A stretch of DNA of 64,000 nt from Iodobacter fluviatilis (GTDB taxonomy: Bacteria > Pseudomonadota > Gammaproteobacteria > Burkholderiales > Chitinibacteraceae): NCBI RefSeq assembly GCF_004194535.1, contig NZ_CP025781.1, positions 3,348,001-3,412,000 of the forward strand. The letters are read 5' to 3'. The notes beneath the pieces were generated by a model. That model worked only from the letters and a program-made list of their open reading frames with translations. It did not search any database and had not been told where the DNA came from. Of this stretch, positions 27,702 through 36,942 are shown one piece after another (the stretch's first letter is position 1; the number at the start of each line of letters is the position of its first letter). The position numbers and the translations under genes are program-made.

Positions 27702-28535
27702 TTAGTGTGTGCCCTGTTTTGAAACATTCTTTTTGCTTGCATTTACATGGGGTGATGGGCTGGGCCGTGCCGCGGGCACAATGACGGGGCTGCCATCGCT
27801 GGGCGCTTGTAAAATATCTGCGTGTACACCGTAAAGCGTATGCACGAGCTCAGTGCTTACGATCTCACGCGGTGGGCCATTGGCGATGATTTTGCCGTCT
27901 TTCATGGCAATTAATACATCTGCGTAGCGGGCTGCGGCAATTAAATCGTGCAGCACCATCACGACGGTTACTCCTGTTTGAGTGAGCGCTTTTACTAGCG
28001 ATAGCACTTCTACTTGGTGGCCCAAGTCCAGCATGCTAATCGGCTCATCGAGCAGCACCAGCGGTGCTTCTTGCGCCAAAATCATGGCGAGCCAACAGCG
28101 CTGACGTTGCCCGCCGGATAAACGTTCTAGGGTGCGCTGGGCTAAATCGTGGGTGTTGGTGCTTAATAGGGCGGCGTTAACCACTTCTTCATCACGGGCG
28201 GACCACTGGCGAAATAAGCCTTGGTGAGGATGGCGGCCATAGCGTACTAAATCAGTTACGCTGATGCCCTCAGGAGCAATCGGGCTTTGGGGGAGCAGGG
28301 CAATGGCGTGCGCCGCTTTGCGTGGTGATAGCTGCCAAACATTTTGCCCATCCACTAAAATTTGGCCATTTTTTGGTTTTTGTAAGCGGGCAATACTGCG
28401 CAATAATGTGGATTTTCCGCAGCCATTGGGGCCAACAATCACTGCAAGCTGGCCTGCTGCCACGCTTAAACTCACGCCATCTACAGCTAAGTGCTGCTCA
28501 TAGCTCACCTGAATATTTTTAACCATCAGACGCAT
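27702..28535 (-). CDS. Iron-siderophore ABC transporter ATP-binding protein (FepC/FecE-like)
   Basis: The 277-residue ATPase has Walker A GPNGCGKST (35-43), the signature LSGGQRQRCW, Walker B VLLDEPIS and the switch His in VLHDL. It would power import with the two permeases encoded just upstream. It is the last gene of a five-gene minus-strand operon. The C-terminal 30 residues are a Pro/Ser/Lys-rich tail. Confidence 0.93.
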   Translation of the reverse strand: MRLMVKNIQVSYEQHLAVDGVSLSVAAGQLAVIVGPNGCGKSTLLRSIARLQKPKNGQILVDGQNVWQLSPRKAAHAIALLPQSPIAPEGISVTDLVRYGRHPHQGLFRQWSARDEEVVNAALLSTNTHDLAQRTLERLSGGQRQRCWLAMILAQEAPLVLLDEPISMLDLGHQVEVLSLVKALTQTGVTVVMVLHDLIAAARYADVLIAMKDGKIIANGPPREIVSTELVHTLYGVHADILQAPSDGSPVIVPAARPSPSPHVNASKKNVSKQGTH

Positions 28536-28551
28536 TGTAAATTCTCTTTTT

Positions 28552-29586
28552 TTATTGTTTTGACAGCAAAACCCATAGCAAAAATGGCCCGCCCAAGATG
28601 CTGGTAATCACCCCTACCGGCACCTCAGCATGGCTGCTGGTGATGCGACCTAGCGTATCGGCGCAGATAATCACGATTGCGCCGATTAGGGCAGATCTAA
28701 AAATAGGAACATGGGCGGGATCGGCAAAGCGGCTGGCGATGATGGGCGCGGCAAGGGCGATAAAGCCTATAGGGCCGCCAATGGTGACACCCAGCCCCGC
28801 TAGGCCAATGGTGAGTAGCATAATGAAAAATTGTGTTTTGTTTACATTTAGGCCAAGGCTGGCGGCTAAGTCTTCTTCAAAGCGTAAGAGGGCAAGGCGG
28901 CGGCTGAGCAAGAGTGCGGCGGGCAAGAGCAGCGTCAGGCCAAAAGCTGCGGGCAGCGATGCGCTATAGCCTCGGCCTACTAAGCTGCCAAGGCTCCATG
29001 TATATAGCGTGCTGGCGTGCTGTAAGCTAACGGTAGACATGAGTAGCTCAATCACCGATCGCAGCATAACGGCAATGGCAAGACCAATCACCAATACGCG
29101 GTAACCTTGGCGGCCCCATCGACCAGCTAGCGTAAAAATCAGCAGGGCACAGGCGGCCGCTCCGATCAGGGCAAGCCACCAACTGCCTAAGATATTGCCA
29201 ATAATCAGTCCTAGGATAATCGCCAGCGTTGCACCATTGTTAATGCCTAATAAATCTGGGGACGCTAAGCGATTACGCGCCATGGTTTGGATTAAGCAGC
29301 CTGCAGAGCCAAGGGCTGCTCCGGTAATCAAGCCCGCAAAAATACGCGGCAAGCGAATTTCTTGCACCAGTAAGAGCGTGCTATGGCTGCCTTGGCCAAA
29401 AATAGCGGGAAGAGCCGCATTTAGTGGAATAAAAGTCGAGCCCAGAGCCAAAGAGGCGATCACGGAGATCAGCAAGATTAGGCTGATTACGATGGTGCTA
29501 AAGAGGGCGCTATGCGATAGCAGCAAGGAGAATCCTTGGTAACGCATCACCGTGCTGTCGTGATTGATTGGAGGCGTATTGATCAT
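28552..29586 (-). CDS. Iron-siderophore ABC transporter permease (FepG-like)
   Basis: The 344-residue FecCD-family permease has about nine to ten membrane segments, IRLPRIFAGLITGAALGSAGCLIQ near residue 76, GLNVNKTQFF, and the ATPase-coupling segment GGPIGFIALAAPIIASRF. Its start overlaps the stop of the preceding permease by 4 bases, so the two form a heterodimeric channel. Confidence 0.92.
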   Translation of the reverse strand: MINTPPINHDSTVMRYQGFSLLLSHSALFSTIVISLILLISVIASLALGSTFIPLNAALPAIFGQGSHSTLLLVQEIRLPRIFAGLITGAALGSAGCLIQTMARNRLASPDLLGINNGATLAIILGLIIGNILGSWWLALIGAAACALLIFTLAGRWGRQGYRVLVIGLAIAVMLRSVIELLMSTVSLQHASTLYTWSLGSLVGRGYSASLPAAFGLTLLLPAALLLSRRLALLRFEEDLAASLGLNVNKTQFFIMLLTIGLAGLGVTIGGPIGFIALAAPIIASRFADPAHVPIFRSALIGAIVIICADTLGRITSSHAEVPVGVITSILGGPFLLWVLLSKQ

Positions 29587-30596
29587 ATTGTGCTGACTTT
29601 GCTAGAGCGCACTAGCAAGATTAAAAATGGTGCGCCGATAAAAGCTAAGATCACGCCAACAGGGGAGTCAAAGGGGCGGATCACTAGCCGTGCCAAGATG
29701 TCGGCGCTGAGCAAGACTAATGCGCCAATAAGCGCTGCAAGTAAGATTTGGCTAGCAATTCGTGGCCCTACAATGTGGCGTGCCGCGTAGGGGGCAACGA
29801 TACCCAAAAATACCAGTGGCCCTGCCAAGGCAACGGCTATGCCGCTCATGAGCGTGACTGTAAGGGCAATAATGCTGCGGGTTAAGGTGGGATTGTGGCC
29901 TAGCGCACGGGCGCTATCATCGCCAAGTAATAACGCGGATAAGGGCCTTGCCATAATCAATGCCAGCAGTAGCGCAAAGACACTGATTGGCAGTAATTGC
30001 AGAGTCATGCTCAGGCTTACGCCAGAGAGCGAGCCTAATACCCAGAAGCGGTACTGATCAAAAGATGAAATATTACTGAGCAATAAATATGAGCTTAAGC
30101 CTTGAAAGGTGGCGCTGATGGCCACGCCCGCCAGTACTAGCTTTAGCGCACTGGCTCGGCTGGCCACCAACAGTACTAAGCCATTGCCCAAGAGTGCCCC
30201 GCCAAAAGCCCATAGCAAATAGGCGTAGCCGTCTTGCGCATTCGCAAAGCTAATCCCAATGACCACGCCCAATGCCGCTCCAGCATTCACGCCAAGTAAG
30301 CCACTTTCTGCAAGTGGATTGCGGGTGGCTGTTTGCAACAGCACCCCTGCACTGCCTAAACAGGCCCCTACTATAATGGCGGCTAAGGTGCGCGGTGCAC
30401 GCAAGCTTTGAATCACCATACTTAATTGTTCATTGGTACGGGCTTGGGTATCGCCAGCTAAATAAGCCAAGCTATCTTTCATACCTAAATGGCCTGAACC
30501 AATCAGGAGAGATAAAAAAGCAAGGCCGAGTAGTAAAGCCGTTAGTAAGAGCATCCAGCGCAATAGCTGCGCAAGAGTGGGGGAAGAAATAAACAC
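29583..30596 (-). CDS. Iron-siderophore ABC transporter permease (FepD-like)
   Basis: The 337-residue FecCD permease has LRAPRTLAAIIVGACLGSAGVLLQ near residue 64 and the coupling segment GPLVFLGIVAPYAARHI, the typical FepD form. The start is GTG 30596, with GGAG 8 bases upstream. It partners the next gene as the second half of the channel. Confidence 0.92.
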   Translation of the reverse strand: MFISSPTLAQLLRWMLLLTALLLGLAFLSLLIGSGHLGMKDSLAYLAGDTQARTNEQLSMVIQSLRAPRTLAAIIVGACLGSAGVLLQTATRNPLAESGLLGVNAGAALGVVIGISFANAQDGYAYLLWAFGGALLGNGLVLLVASRASALKLVLAGVAISATFQGLSSYLLLSNISSFDQYRFWVLGSLSGVSLSMTLQLLPISVFALLLALIMARPLSALLLGDDSARALGHNPTLTRSIIALTVTLMSGIAVALAGPLVFLGIVAPYAARHIVGPRIASQILLAALIGALVLLSADILARLVIRPFDSPVGVILAFIGAPFLILLVRSSKVSTI

Positions 30597-30722
30597 AAAA
30601 AAACTCCAAACTTAAAACAAGCGGTCTTTAACAAGACCTTTATTACTCAAGGCTGAGACATATTTCAGGGCTTAGCGAACTCTAGCCGCCATTTATGGAC
30701 TGTGGTGAGGGGGCTCAGGTGA

Positions 30723-31700
30723 CTAAAGCTTGGCAAGAGATGCTTTGGGGCTAAGCAAGAATTTTTCTACGTCGTTCAAAATAGCCAGTGCAGCAAGCGG
30801 GCCACCCGCGCTGGTCCATAAGGAGCCATCAATGACCACGACATGGTTTTGTTTAACCGCATTCAGTTGAGCAAACGCAGGGGAGTCTTTAACAGTTTTA
30901 AGCATATTAGCGGCTTCGCCTTCAGGAGAAAGCGTGCCCAAAAATAACCAATCGGCATCAATTTGATCCAAGGCCTCAAGGCTTAATGGGTGAGAGTGCG
31001 CAACACCTGGTTGCATTTGGCTTTTTGGCCGAGCGAGCTGCAAATCGCGGATCACTAAGCTTGCAAAAGCGTCATTGAACATATAGCCAGGACCTTTAGG
31101 GTTCCAGCGCACAATGCTAACCGTTTCATTTTGATGGGCGGCCAGTTTGCCTTGAAGTTGATCCGCGCGGTCTTGGTATTGCTTTAAAAATACCTTGGCC
31201 TCAGCATCACGGTTTAAATAGCCTGCAAATTGGCTAAAGGCAGATTTCCATTCGGTGCCATTTTTGATTGAAACCACGGTTGGGGCTATTTTTTGTAGCT
31301 GGTTCAGTATTTGCTCATCATTAATGGTGCTGGTGATGATGAGATCGGGCTGGGCCGCAATCACTTTATCCATAGTGGGCTGGGCAAATGCACCGACGCT
31401 GGGAACTTTTGCTGCAATGGTTTGCAAATAATTGGGGGCGGTTTGTTGGCCTCGGCCATTGCTGGTGCCAACGGGCTCAATCCCAAGAGCGAGTAGCGCG
31501 TCTAAATCAAACTCACCTAAAGCAATAACTCTTTGTGGCTTAAGCGGCAGGGTCACTTTTCGCCCCATTGCATCTGTAATGGTATGCATGGCGACGGGGG
31601 CCAAGGCCTGGCTCTCAACCGCTTGTTTTGGGCTAAAGCTGAATGCAGCTAAGATTGCCAGAACGAATACTGTGCCAGCCAAAAGGTATTTTTTATTCAT
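30723..31700 (-). CDS. Periplasmic iron-siderophore binding protein
   Basis: The 325-residue protein has an N-terminal hydrophobic segment (residues 5-21) acting as a signal, then the class III binding protein domain with VIALGEFDLDALLALGIEPVG and ITSTINDEQILNQL. Such proteins deliver ferric siderophores to FecCD permeases, whose genes follow. No lipobox Cys is seen. The gap to the next gene (126 bases) holds no obvious gene. Confidence 0.9.
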   Translation of the reverse strand: MNKKYLLAGTVFVLAILAAFSFSPKQAVESQALAPVAMHTITDAMGRKVTLPLKPQRVIALGEFDLDALLALGIEPVGTSNGRGQQTAPNYLQTIAAKVPSVGAFAQPTMDKVIAAQPDLIITSTINDEQILNQLQKIAPTVVSIKNGTEWKSAFSQFAGYLNRDAEAKVFLKQYQDRADQLQGKLAAHQNETVSIVRWNPKGPGYMFNDAFASLVIRDLQLARPKSQMQPGVAHSHPLSLEALDQIDADWLFLGTLSPEGEAANMLKTVKDSPAFAQLNAVKQNHVVVIDGSLWTSAGGPLAALAILNDVEKFLLSPKASLAKL

Positions 31701-31759
31701 GATGAGGTTATCGCTTGTTAAGAGTGGGCCAAGGCTACGCTTGCAAATGAGATGGTGGC

Positions 31760-32578
31760 TTAAGCGGGGGTAAGCACTTCATCCATAGTGCGATGGCGCT
31801 CCTCGTGATAGGCCTCTTCACTGTGTTGGTTTTTCCAGTAAGGCACGGCATAGCAATGGCTGACGGTTAGTTTTTTTTCTAGGCGCAGATAATTGCGGAT
31901 CAATACCACGGCCTTTGCTTCACCGGCCACGGTGGCGGAAACAACTTGCTCTGGCCAAGGTAAGTCCAAAACGGCTTGGGGAAGCCGCGAGCTAGGTGTT
32001 GGGCTGATTAACCAAGTCAGCTTGATGCCCTCGGGATGTTGCAGTGTTTGCTGGTCTTGCTCGGAGGGGATTTCGATAAAGGCATGGCCAATAGCATTGC
32101 TTGGCAGCATTTCTAGTACTGCAGCAATCAAAGGTAGGGCGGATAGATCACCTGCCAGTAAAAAATACTCAGCATCTGGATTAAAGAGTGCAGGCCCGCC
32201 TGGGCCGCCAAGGCCTACTTCATCGCCAATCTGTGCGTGTTTGGCCCAAAAAGAAGCGGGGCCATATTCATCATGAATCACAAAATCAACGGTTAGCTCT
32301 TTGCGCTCTTCATTAAATTGACGAATGCTATAAGTGCGCACTAAGGGCCTATCTTGCGCCGCTGGCCAGATCAAACCTTTAGGCCCTGCCGTAGGTAGCG
32401 TGAGCGCTTGCCCTTGCTGCGGTAACAGCAGCTTGATATGTGCCCCATTACTGCCACTAGGAAAGTGCTCTAATTCTGGGCCGCCCAAGGTGAGGCGTTG
32501 CAGATGAGGCGTTAGCTGTACACTTTTTAGGACTTGTAATCGACGTGGTTTTTTTTTAGGCGTGGCTTCTTGGCTCAT
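31760..32578 (-). CDS. Siderophore-interacting protein / ferric-chelate reductase (ViuB-like)
   Basis: The 272-residue flavoprotein has the FAD-binding motif RTYSIRQF near residue 87, GPASFWAKHAQIGDEVGLGGPGG, and a C-terminal NAD(P)H-binding half (FLLAGDLSALPLIAAVLE), as in SIP/ViuB enzymes that reduce iron out of imported siderophores. It is the first gene of the operon, downstream of a Fur-box palindrome, which supports iron regulation. Confidence 0.92.
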   Translation of the reverse strand: MSQEATPKKKPRRLQVLKSVQLTPHLQRLTLGGPELEHFPSGSNGAHIKLLLPQQGQALTLPTAGPKGLIWPAAQDRPLVRTYSIRQFNEERKELTVDFVIHDEYGPASFWAKHAQIGDEVGLGGPGGPALFNPDAEYFLLAGDLSALPLIAAVLEMLPSNAIGHAFIEIPSEQDQQTLQHPEGIKLTWLISPTPSSRLPQAVLDLPWPEQVVSATVAGEAKAVVLIRNYLRLEKKLTVSHCYAVPYWKNQHSEEAYHEERHRTMDEVLTPA

Positions 32579-32616
32579 GAGGGCAAACTTCTTAAGGCAT
32601 TCACAATACCTCTACC

Positions 32617-32632
32617 TTATCATGAATGATAA
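32617..32632. promoter_or_regulatory. Fur box upstream of the siderophore operon
   Basis: TTATCAT and ATGATAA are perfect 7-base inverted arms around GA, a close match to the NATWAT-type Fur consensus. It lies about 40-50 bases upstream of the siderophore-interacting protein start. Confidence 0.75.
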
Positions 32633-32654
32633 TGCTTACCAATTGTATTTGTTT

Positions 32655-32703
32655 CAAAAAAATCCCTTATTGCCGTAAGTATTACGTTTACGGCAATAAG
32701 GGG
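32655..32703 (-). terminator. Terminator of the osmoprotectant transporter operon
   Basis: A strong stem CCTTATTGCCGTAA / TTACGGCAATAAGG is followed on the minus strand by ATTTTTTTG. It lies about 45 bases beyond the stop codon of the ATPase gene at 32747. Confidence 0.85.
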
Positions 32704-32746
32704 CTTGGGCTGAATCGCTTATTGTTGGTGGCTAGTTGGTGGCTGG

Positions 32747-33877
32747 TTAGACTGCCAAGGTGATTGCTGGGCTACTGAGGTGGCGCGCTATATCGTCTTG
32801 CGATATTTCACCCTGATAACTGTTTTCGTCGTCCACAATCGGCATCCAAACTAGATTGTGTTCGTATAATTTAGACAGAATGATGCGTAAATTATCGCTG
32901 GCTTGTGCTGTTGCTTCAAAAGCATGAACCTTATCTGCACATACTCCTTCTGCATGACGCGCTTCTTTACGTGAGACATAGCCTAATGGCTTGCCAGCTT
33001 CGTCCACGATGGTCAGAAAACGCTGATCGTTATCATCCATTAGATTAAATGCTTCTTTTAACGCGGTGCTAGGTTTCGCCGTGATGGTGGTTTGTCCATC
33101 ACACACTTGGCCAGCGTTAATCAGCAGTAGGCGTTTTAAAGTTCGATCTTGGCCCACAAAGGAGCCCACAAATTCATCCTTAGGGGCGGCCAGCAGCTGA
33201 TCTGGGCTGGTATGCTGCACAATTTTACCTTGCTTGAAGATGGCGATACTGTCACCTAGCTTGAGGGCTTCGTCGATATCGTGGCTAACCATCAGCACCG
33301 TTTTATTGAGTTTACGCTGCATCAGTAGAAATTCGTTTTGGATGGATTCACGGTTAATTGGATCGACCGCGCCAAAAGGCTCGTCCATTAGCAAGACTGG
33401 TGCATCGGCGGCTAGTGCACGGATTACCCCAATCCGCTGCTGCTGGCCACCAGACATTTCGCGTGGATAGCGGCTTAAAAAACGTTTAGGATCAAGCGCC
33501 ACCATATCCATCAGTTCACGTGCACGCTCGCGGCTTTTCTTTTTATCCCAGCCCAAAAGACGCGGCACGATGCAGATGTTTTCTTCAATGGTCATGTTTG
33601 GAAACAGACCAATCTGCTGAATCACATAGCCAATTTGGCGGCGCAGCGCTACCACATCTATTTCTTGGGTATCTTGCCCATTAATGAGAATACGTCCAGA
33701 AGTGGGCGTAATCAGGCGATTGACCATTTTAAGCGTGGTGGTTTTGCCGCAGCCCGATGGGCCAAGCAGGACGCAGATTTTGCCTTCTTCAACATGCAGG
33801 TTCACATTGTTGACAGCCTGCATGCTCTGGCCATTTTTTTGGGTAAAAGTTTTACTGAGATTTTCGAGCGTAATCAT
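32747..33877 (-). CDS. Osmoprotectant ABC transporter ATP-binding protein with CBS domains (OpuCA-like)
   Basis: The 376-residue ATPase has Walker A GPSGCGKTT (39-47), signature MSGGQQQR, Walker B VLLMDEPFGAVDP and a C-terminal pair of CBS domains (about 250-370), which in OpuCA/ProV relatives sense ionic strength. Its start overlaps the stop of the permease gene by 4 bases. It is the last gene of a four-gene operon for quaternary-amine uptake. Confidence 0.9.
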   Translation of the reverse strand: MITLENLSKTFTQKNGQSMQAVNNVNLHVEEGKICVLLGPSGCGKTTTLKMVNRLITPTSGRILINGQDTQEIDVVALRRQIGYVIQQIGLFPNMTIEENICIVPRLLGWDKKKSRERARELMDMVALDPKRFLSRYPREMSGGQQQRIGVIRALAADAPVLLMDEPFGAVDPINRESIQNEFLLMQRKLNKTVLMVSHDIDEALKLGDSIAIFKQGKIVQHTSPDQLLAAPKDEFVGSFVGQDRTLKRLLLINAGQVCDGQTTITAKPSTALKEAFNLMDDNDQRFLTIVDEAGKPLGYVSRKEARHAEGVCADKVHAFEATAQASDNLRIILSKLYEHNLVWMPIVDDENSYQGEISQDDIARHLSSPAITLAV

Positions 33878-34524
33878 GAGCGGATACCTTTAGGAGTGAG
33901 GTAGTGCTGGATGCTGCTAAGGATTAGATCCATCACAATGGCGAGCAGGCTGATCATCACTGCGCCAACGATCAATTGGCGGATGTCGCTCTGGCTAATA
34001 CCATGCAAAATCAGCAGGCCAAGGCCACCTGCGCCGATGGTGCTGGCAATCGCCATCACACCAATATTCATCACCACGGCGGTGCGAATCCCGCAAAAAA
34101 TCAGTGGTACAGCCAGCGGTAGCTCTACCCAGCACAAGCGCTGGAAAAAACTCATACCTAGGCCTTTGCATGATTCGCGAATACCTGGATCGATCTGCTG
34201 AAATGCGGCGTGGGTGTTGCGGATAATCGGCAGGAGTGAGTATAAAAACACCGCCGAAATGGCTGGAACATAGCCAATCCCCTGATTAATCAGCGAGAAA
34301 AGCGGAATCATCAGCCCAAATAGCGCAATGGATGGGGTGGTTAAAATCACGGTGGCAAGGCCAAGCACCCAAGGGGCGAGCGCGGGCAGCCGCATAATCA
34401 GTACACCAATCGGCACACCCAACAAAATGGCAAGGCCAACGGCAATCGAGACCAGCATCATGTGCTCACGGGTTAATCCCATAATAAAGCTGCTGTTTTC
34501 CCAAGCATAGTGAATGATTTCCAT
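33874..34524 (-). CDS. Osmoprotectant ABC transporter permease (OpuCB/YehW-like)
   Basis: The 216-residue permease has about five to six membrane segments and the coupling motif ESCKGLGMSFFQRLCWVELPLAVPLI, a BPD_transp_1 EAA loop. It pairs with the second permease encoded upstream. Two permeases with one ATPase and one binding protein is the OsmF/Yeh-type arrangement. Confidence 0.9.
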   Translation of the reverse strand: MEIIHYAWENSSFIMGLTREHMMLVSIAVGLAILLGVPIGVLIMRLPALAPWVLGLATVILTTPSIALFGLMIPLFSLINQGIGYVPAISAVFLYSLLPIIRNTHAAFQQIDPGIRESCKGLGMSFFQRLCWVELPLAVPLIFCGIRTAVVMNIGVMAIASTIGAGGLGLLILHGISQSDIRQLIVGAVMISLLAIVMDLILSSIQHYLTPKGIRS

Positions 34525-34525
34525 C

Positions 34526-35404
34526 TTATTTTCCTTGCAGTAAGCCTTTGTCTTTTAGAAACTGAGCGGCCACTTCGTCCACACGCAGGTGTTCAATATC
34601 TACTTTGGCGTTAAGCGTAGAGATCGTATCGTTGTCGAGTAGCGCAGACAGGGTGTTGAGGGCTTCTTCAAGGCCGGGGTTGGCATCCAGTACGGATTTT
34701 TCTACGACGGGTGTTGCCGCGTAGCTGGGGAAAAAGTGTAGATCGTCTTCGAGAATAATAAAATCAAAGCCTTTGACTCGGCCATCTGTGGCATAGACCA
34801 AGCCCACGTCAACAAAGCCATCACGAATGGCGTTGTAAACCAGGCCTGAATTCATCTGCTTCATTTGTGGGCGATCCAACGTCAACTGATATTTTTCTTG
34901 CATCGGTTTTAAGCCATCAGGCCGGCCTGCAAACTCGATATCCAGCCCTATTTTCCAATTTTTATGCTGGTTGAATTGTTTGACCATACCGCTCATGGTG
35001 CTGATGCCTAGCGCCTCGGCCCGTTTGCGTTGCATGGCAAAGGCGTAGGTATTGTTCATGGCGGCGGGCTTAAGCCAGACCAAGCCATTGGGAATATCCA
35101 GCTCCTTCACTCTTTCATAGCTCTGCTCGGGGTTTACTTCGGTGAGCTTGTGATAAACGATTAGCGCCGTGCCGGTGTAATCCCAAACCAGATCCAGCTG
35201 ATTGTTGATCAGTGCGCCGCGTAGGATGACGCTGGGTAGGTCGGTGGTCGCGGTGACTTCAAAGCCTTTTTCTTCAAGGTAGAGGCGAGTCATCGCAGAG
35301 AGTAAATGCTGCTCGGTAAAGTCTTTACTACCTAAGCGAATCTGCGCTGCGCTGGCAAAACTAGCCGCCAGAATAAGGCTGATGTTGATGATAAGTCGTT
35401 TCAT
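34526..35404 (-). CDS. Periplasmic glycine betaine/choline-type binding protein (OsmF/YehZ-like)
   Basis: The 292-residue protein has a cleavable signal ([19 protein letters not shown]) and the OpuAC-type opening [35 protein letters not shown] provides part of the aromatic cage for quaternary ammonium compounds. It sits between the two permease genes. The ligand (betaine, carnitine or choline) cannot be told from sequence. Confidence 0.9.
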   Translation of the reverse strand: MKRLIINISLILAASFASAAQIRLGSKDFTEQHLLSAMTRLYLEEKGFEVTATTDLPSVILRGALINNQLDLVWDYTGTALIVYHKLTEVNPEQSYERVKELDIPNGLVWLKPAAMNNTYAFAMQRKRAEALGISTMSGMVKQFNQHKNWKIGLDIEFAGRPDGLKPMQEKYQLTLDRPQMKQMNSGLVYNAIRDGFVDVGLVYATDGRVKGFDFIILEDDLHFFPSYAATPVVEKSVLDANPGLEEALNTLSALLDNDTISTLNAKVDIEHLRVDEVAAQFLKDKGLLQGK

Positions 35405-35416
35405 GGCCGTTTCCTT

Positions 35417-36118
35417 TTAGTGTGCAGCATGTCCGGCAAAGACACGTCCAAGGCCAGCAACGGCTTGATCAAGTGCTAAGGCGACAATGGCGGTCGCCCC
35501 TGCGCCAACCAGTAGCTGGGCATGATTATTTAAAAAGATGCCGGGGAAAATTAGCTCGCCATAACTACTGGCTCCAATGAGGAAGGTCAGTGGCACGGTG
35601 CCCACATTAATCACCAGTGCTAGCCGCACCCCCACCAAAATAACGGGAGCAGCATTGGGTAGCTCAACAAAGTAAAGGCTTTGCCTTGGGGTCATGCCAA
35701 GGCCGCGTGCGGCTTCAAGCAAGGCGGGCGATACACCGCAAAGGCCGGTGTAAGTGTTACGAACAATGGGGAGTAGTGAAGCTAAAAAGAGGGCGATGAT
35801 GGCGGGTTGATCGCCAATGCCAACCAGCACCATGGCCAGCGCGAGTACGGCAAGCGGGGGCAGAGTATTGCCGATGTTAAAGATTTGCAGAATCGGTTCG
35901 GCAAAGCGTTTGGCCCAGCTGCGGCTGAGTATGACCCCAGCGGGTAGCCCAATAATCAGCGCTAGAAACATCGAATAGGCAACCAAGCGCAGATGCTGCT
36001 GCCCTAGGTAAATTAGATCGCTCTGGTAAGTTTTTAGCCAAGCCGGATGCGACTGAATAATGGCGAAGATGGCCGCCAAAAAGACGACGAACCCACCACG
36101 TTTTAGATATACAGACAT
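35417..36118 (-). CDS. Osmoprotectant ABC transporter permease (second, YehY-like)
   Basis: The 233-residue permease has membrane segments and the EAA loop EAARGLGMTPRQSLYFVELPNAAPVI. ATG 36118 has AAGGAG 7 bases upstream. Open frame to 36157 exists, and ATG 36124 is too close to that site. It is the first gene of the four-gene operon. Promoter and possible regulatory sequence lie in 36119-36250. Confidence 0.88.
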   Translation of the reverse strand: MSVYLKRGGFVVFLAAIFAIIQSHPAWLKTYQSDLIYLGQQHLRLVAYSMFLALIIGLPAGVILSRSWAKRFAEPILQIFNIGNTLPPLAVLALAMVLVGIGDQPAIIALFLASLLPIVRNTYTGLCGVSPALLEAARGLGMTPRQSLYFVELPNAAPVILVGVRLALVINVGTVPLTFLIGASSYGELIFPGIFLNNHAQLLVGAGATAIVALALDQAVAGLGRVFAGHAAH

Positions 36119-36158
36119 GTGCATACTCCTTATTGTAGAGCGGCCAAAACCGCTCACA

Positions 36159-36942
36159 ATGGTGAGAGTGACAACTTAGGAATTGAGGGTTGCCTTACTT
36201 TGGGCTGGTTTTGCTGCGTGAGCGCAGAAAAACTCAACAGACCCTAGCGATTTAAAAATCGCAGATGGGGTGCACTGGCTGAGGCCGTAATGATGTTTTA
36301 CGGCCCATTTCGATGAAAATCAGTGGCTAAGCGCCGCGATATCGTCAGTGCAAATAGAAAGGCTTTAGGCCTTGATCACTGCTGTATGCAGAGTGATTTT
36401 TTAGAAGAGGACAGTTTTTAACACGTGCTTACGCTGGACTACAATGTAAATGAAGCAACTTGTAACTATTGGTGAAACTGTTTGTATGGCGTTTTTGGCA
36501 TAGCAAATCAACCAAGTTGATGACGTTTTTGCTCTATAGATCGTCTTTATGGCGACGTCCACGAATAGCAAGCAGCGCACCTACTTCATGTGCGGCTTTG
36601 CTACGACGCATGGGCAGACATTCACTGCGTTATGCTCCTCGACAATAACCCGTTATTGTCTTCGTCACATGCCTTGTGCCTGGCCGTTTTCCGGCTCAGC
36701 GCAATGGCGAATGGAACGTCAACAGACCCTAGCATCCCTTATTAAAAATGACGCTTAGGAAAATGCTCTTATAAGGGCTTGGTATTCGGCATATTTACCA
36801 ATAGGTGAAGGCCGCAAATAGCATGGAATAGCAAAAGCAGTAAGAATGATGAAAGTGAGGCTGGGGGGGGCTTTGGCATGTGTAATGCATTGTGACAGTA
36901 TGGGTTATTCAATATTTTTTCACATTCTTTAGGTGGCGATCG
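36159..36942. other. Intergenic region with repeat fragments, no supported gene
   Basis: About 780 bases between divergent genes. TCAACAGACCCTAGC-type words occur at 36228-36246 and 36711-36726, and the stretch 36570-36725 has a central palindrome GACAATAACCCGTTATTGTC. These look like remnants of IS5-type or MITE sequences. A 69-residue open frame at 36549 lies inside this repeat and is not supported as a gene. Confidence 0.5.

Noticed and set aside
36549-36758. 69-codon open frame upstream of the quinone oxidoreductase.
   Set aside because: It lies in a repeat with a central palindrome, and no ribosome-binding site was seen.
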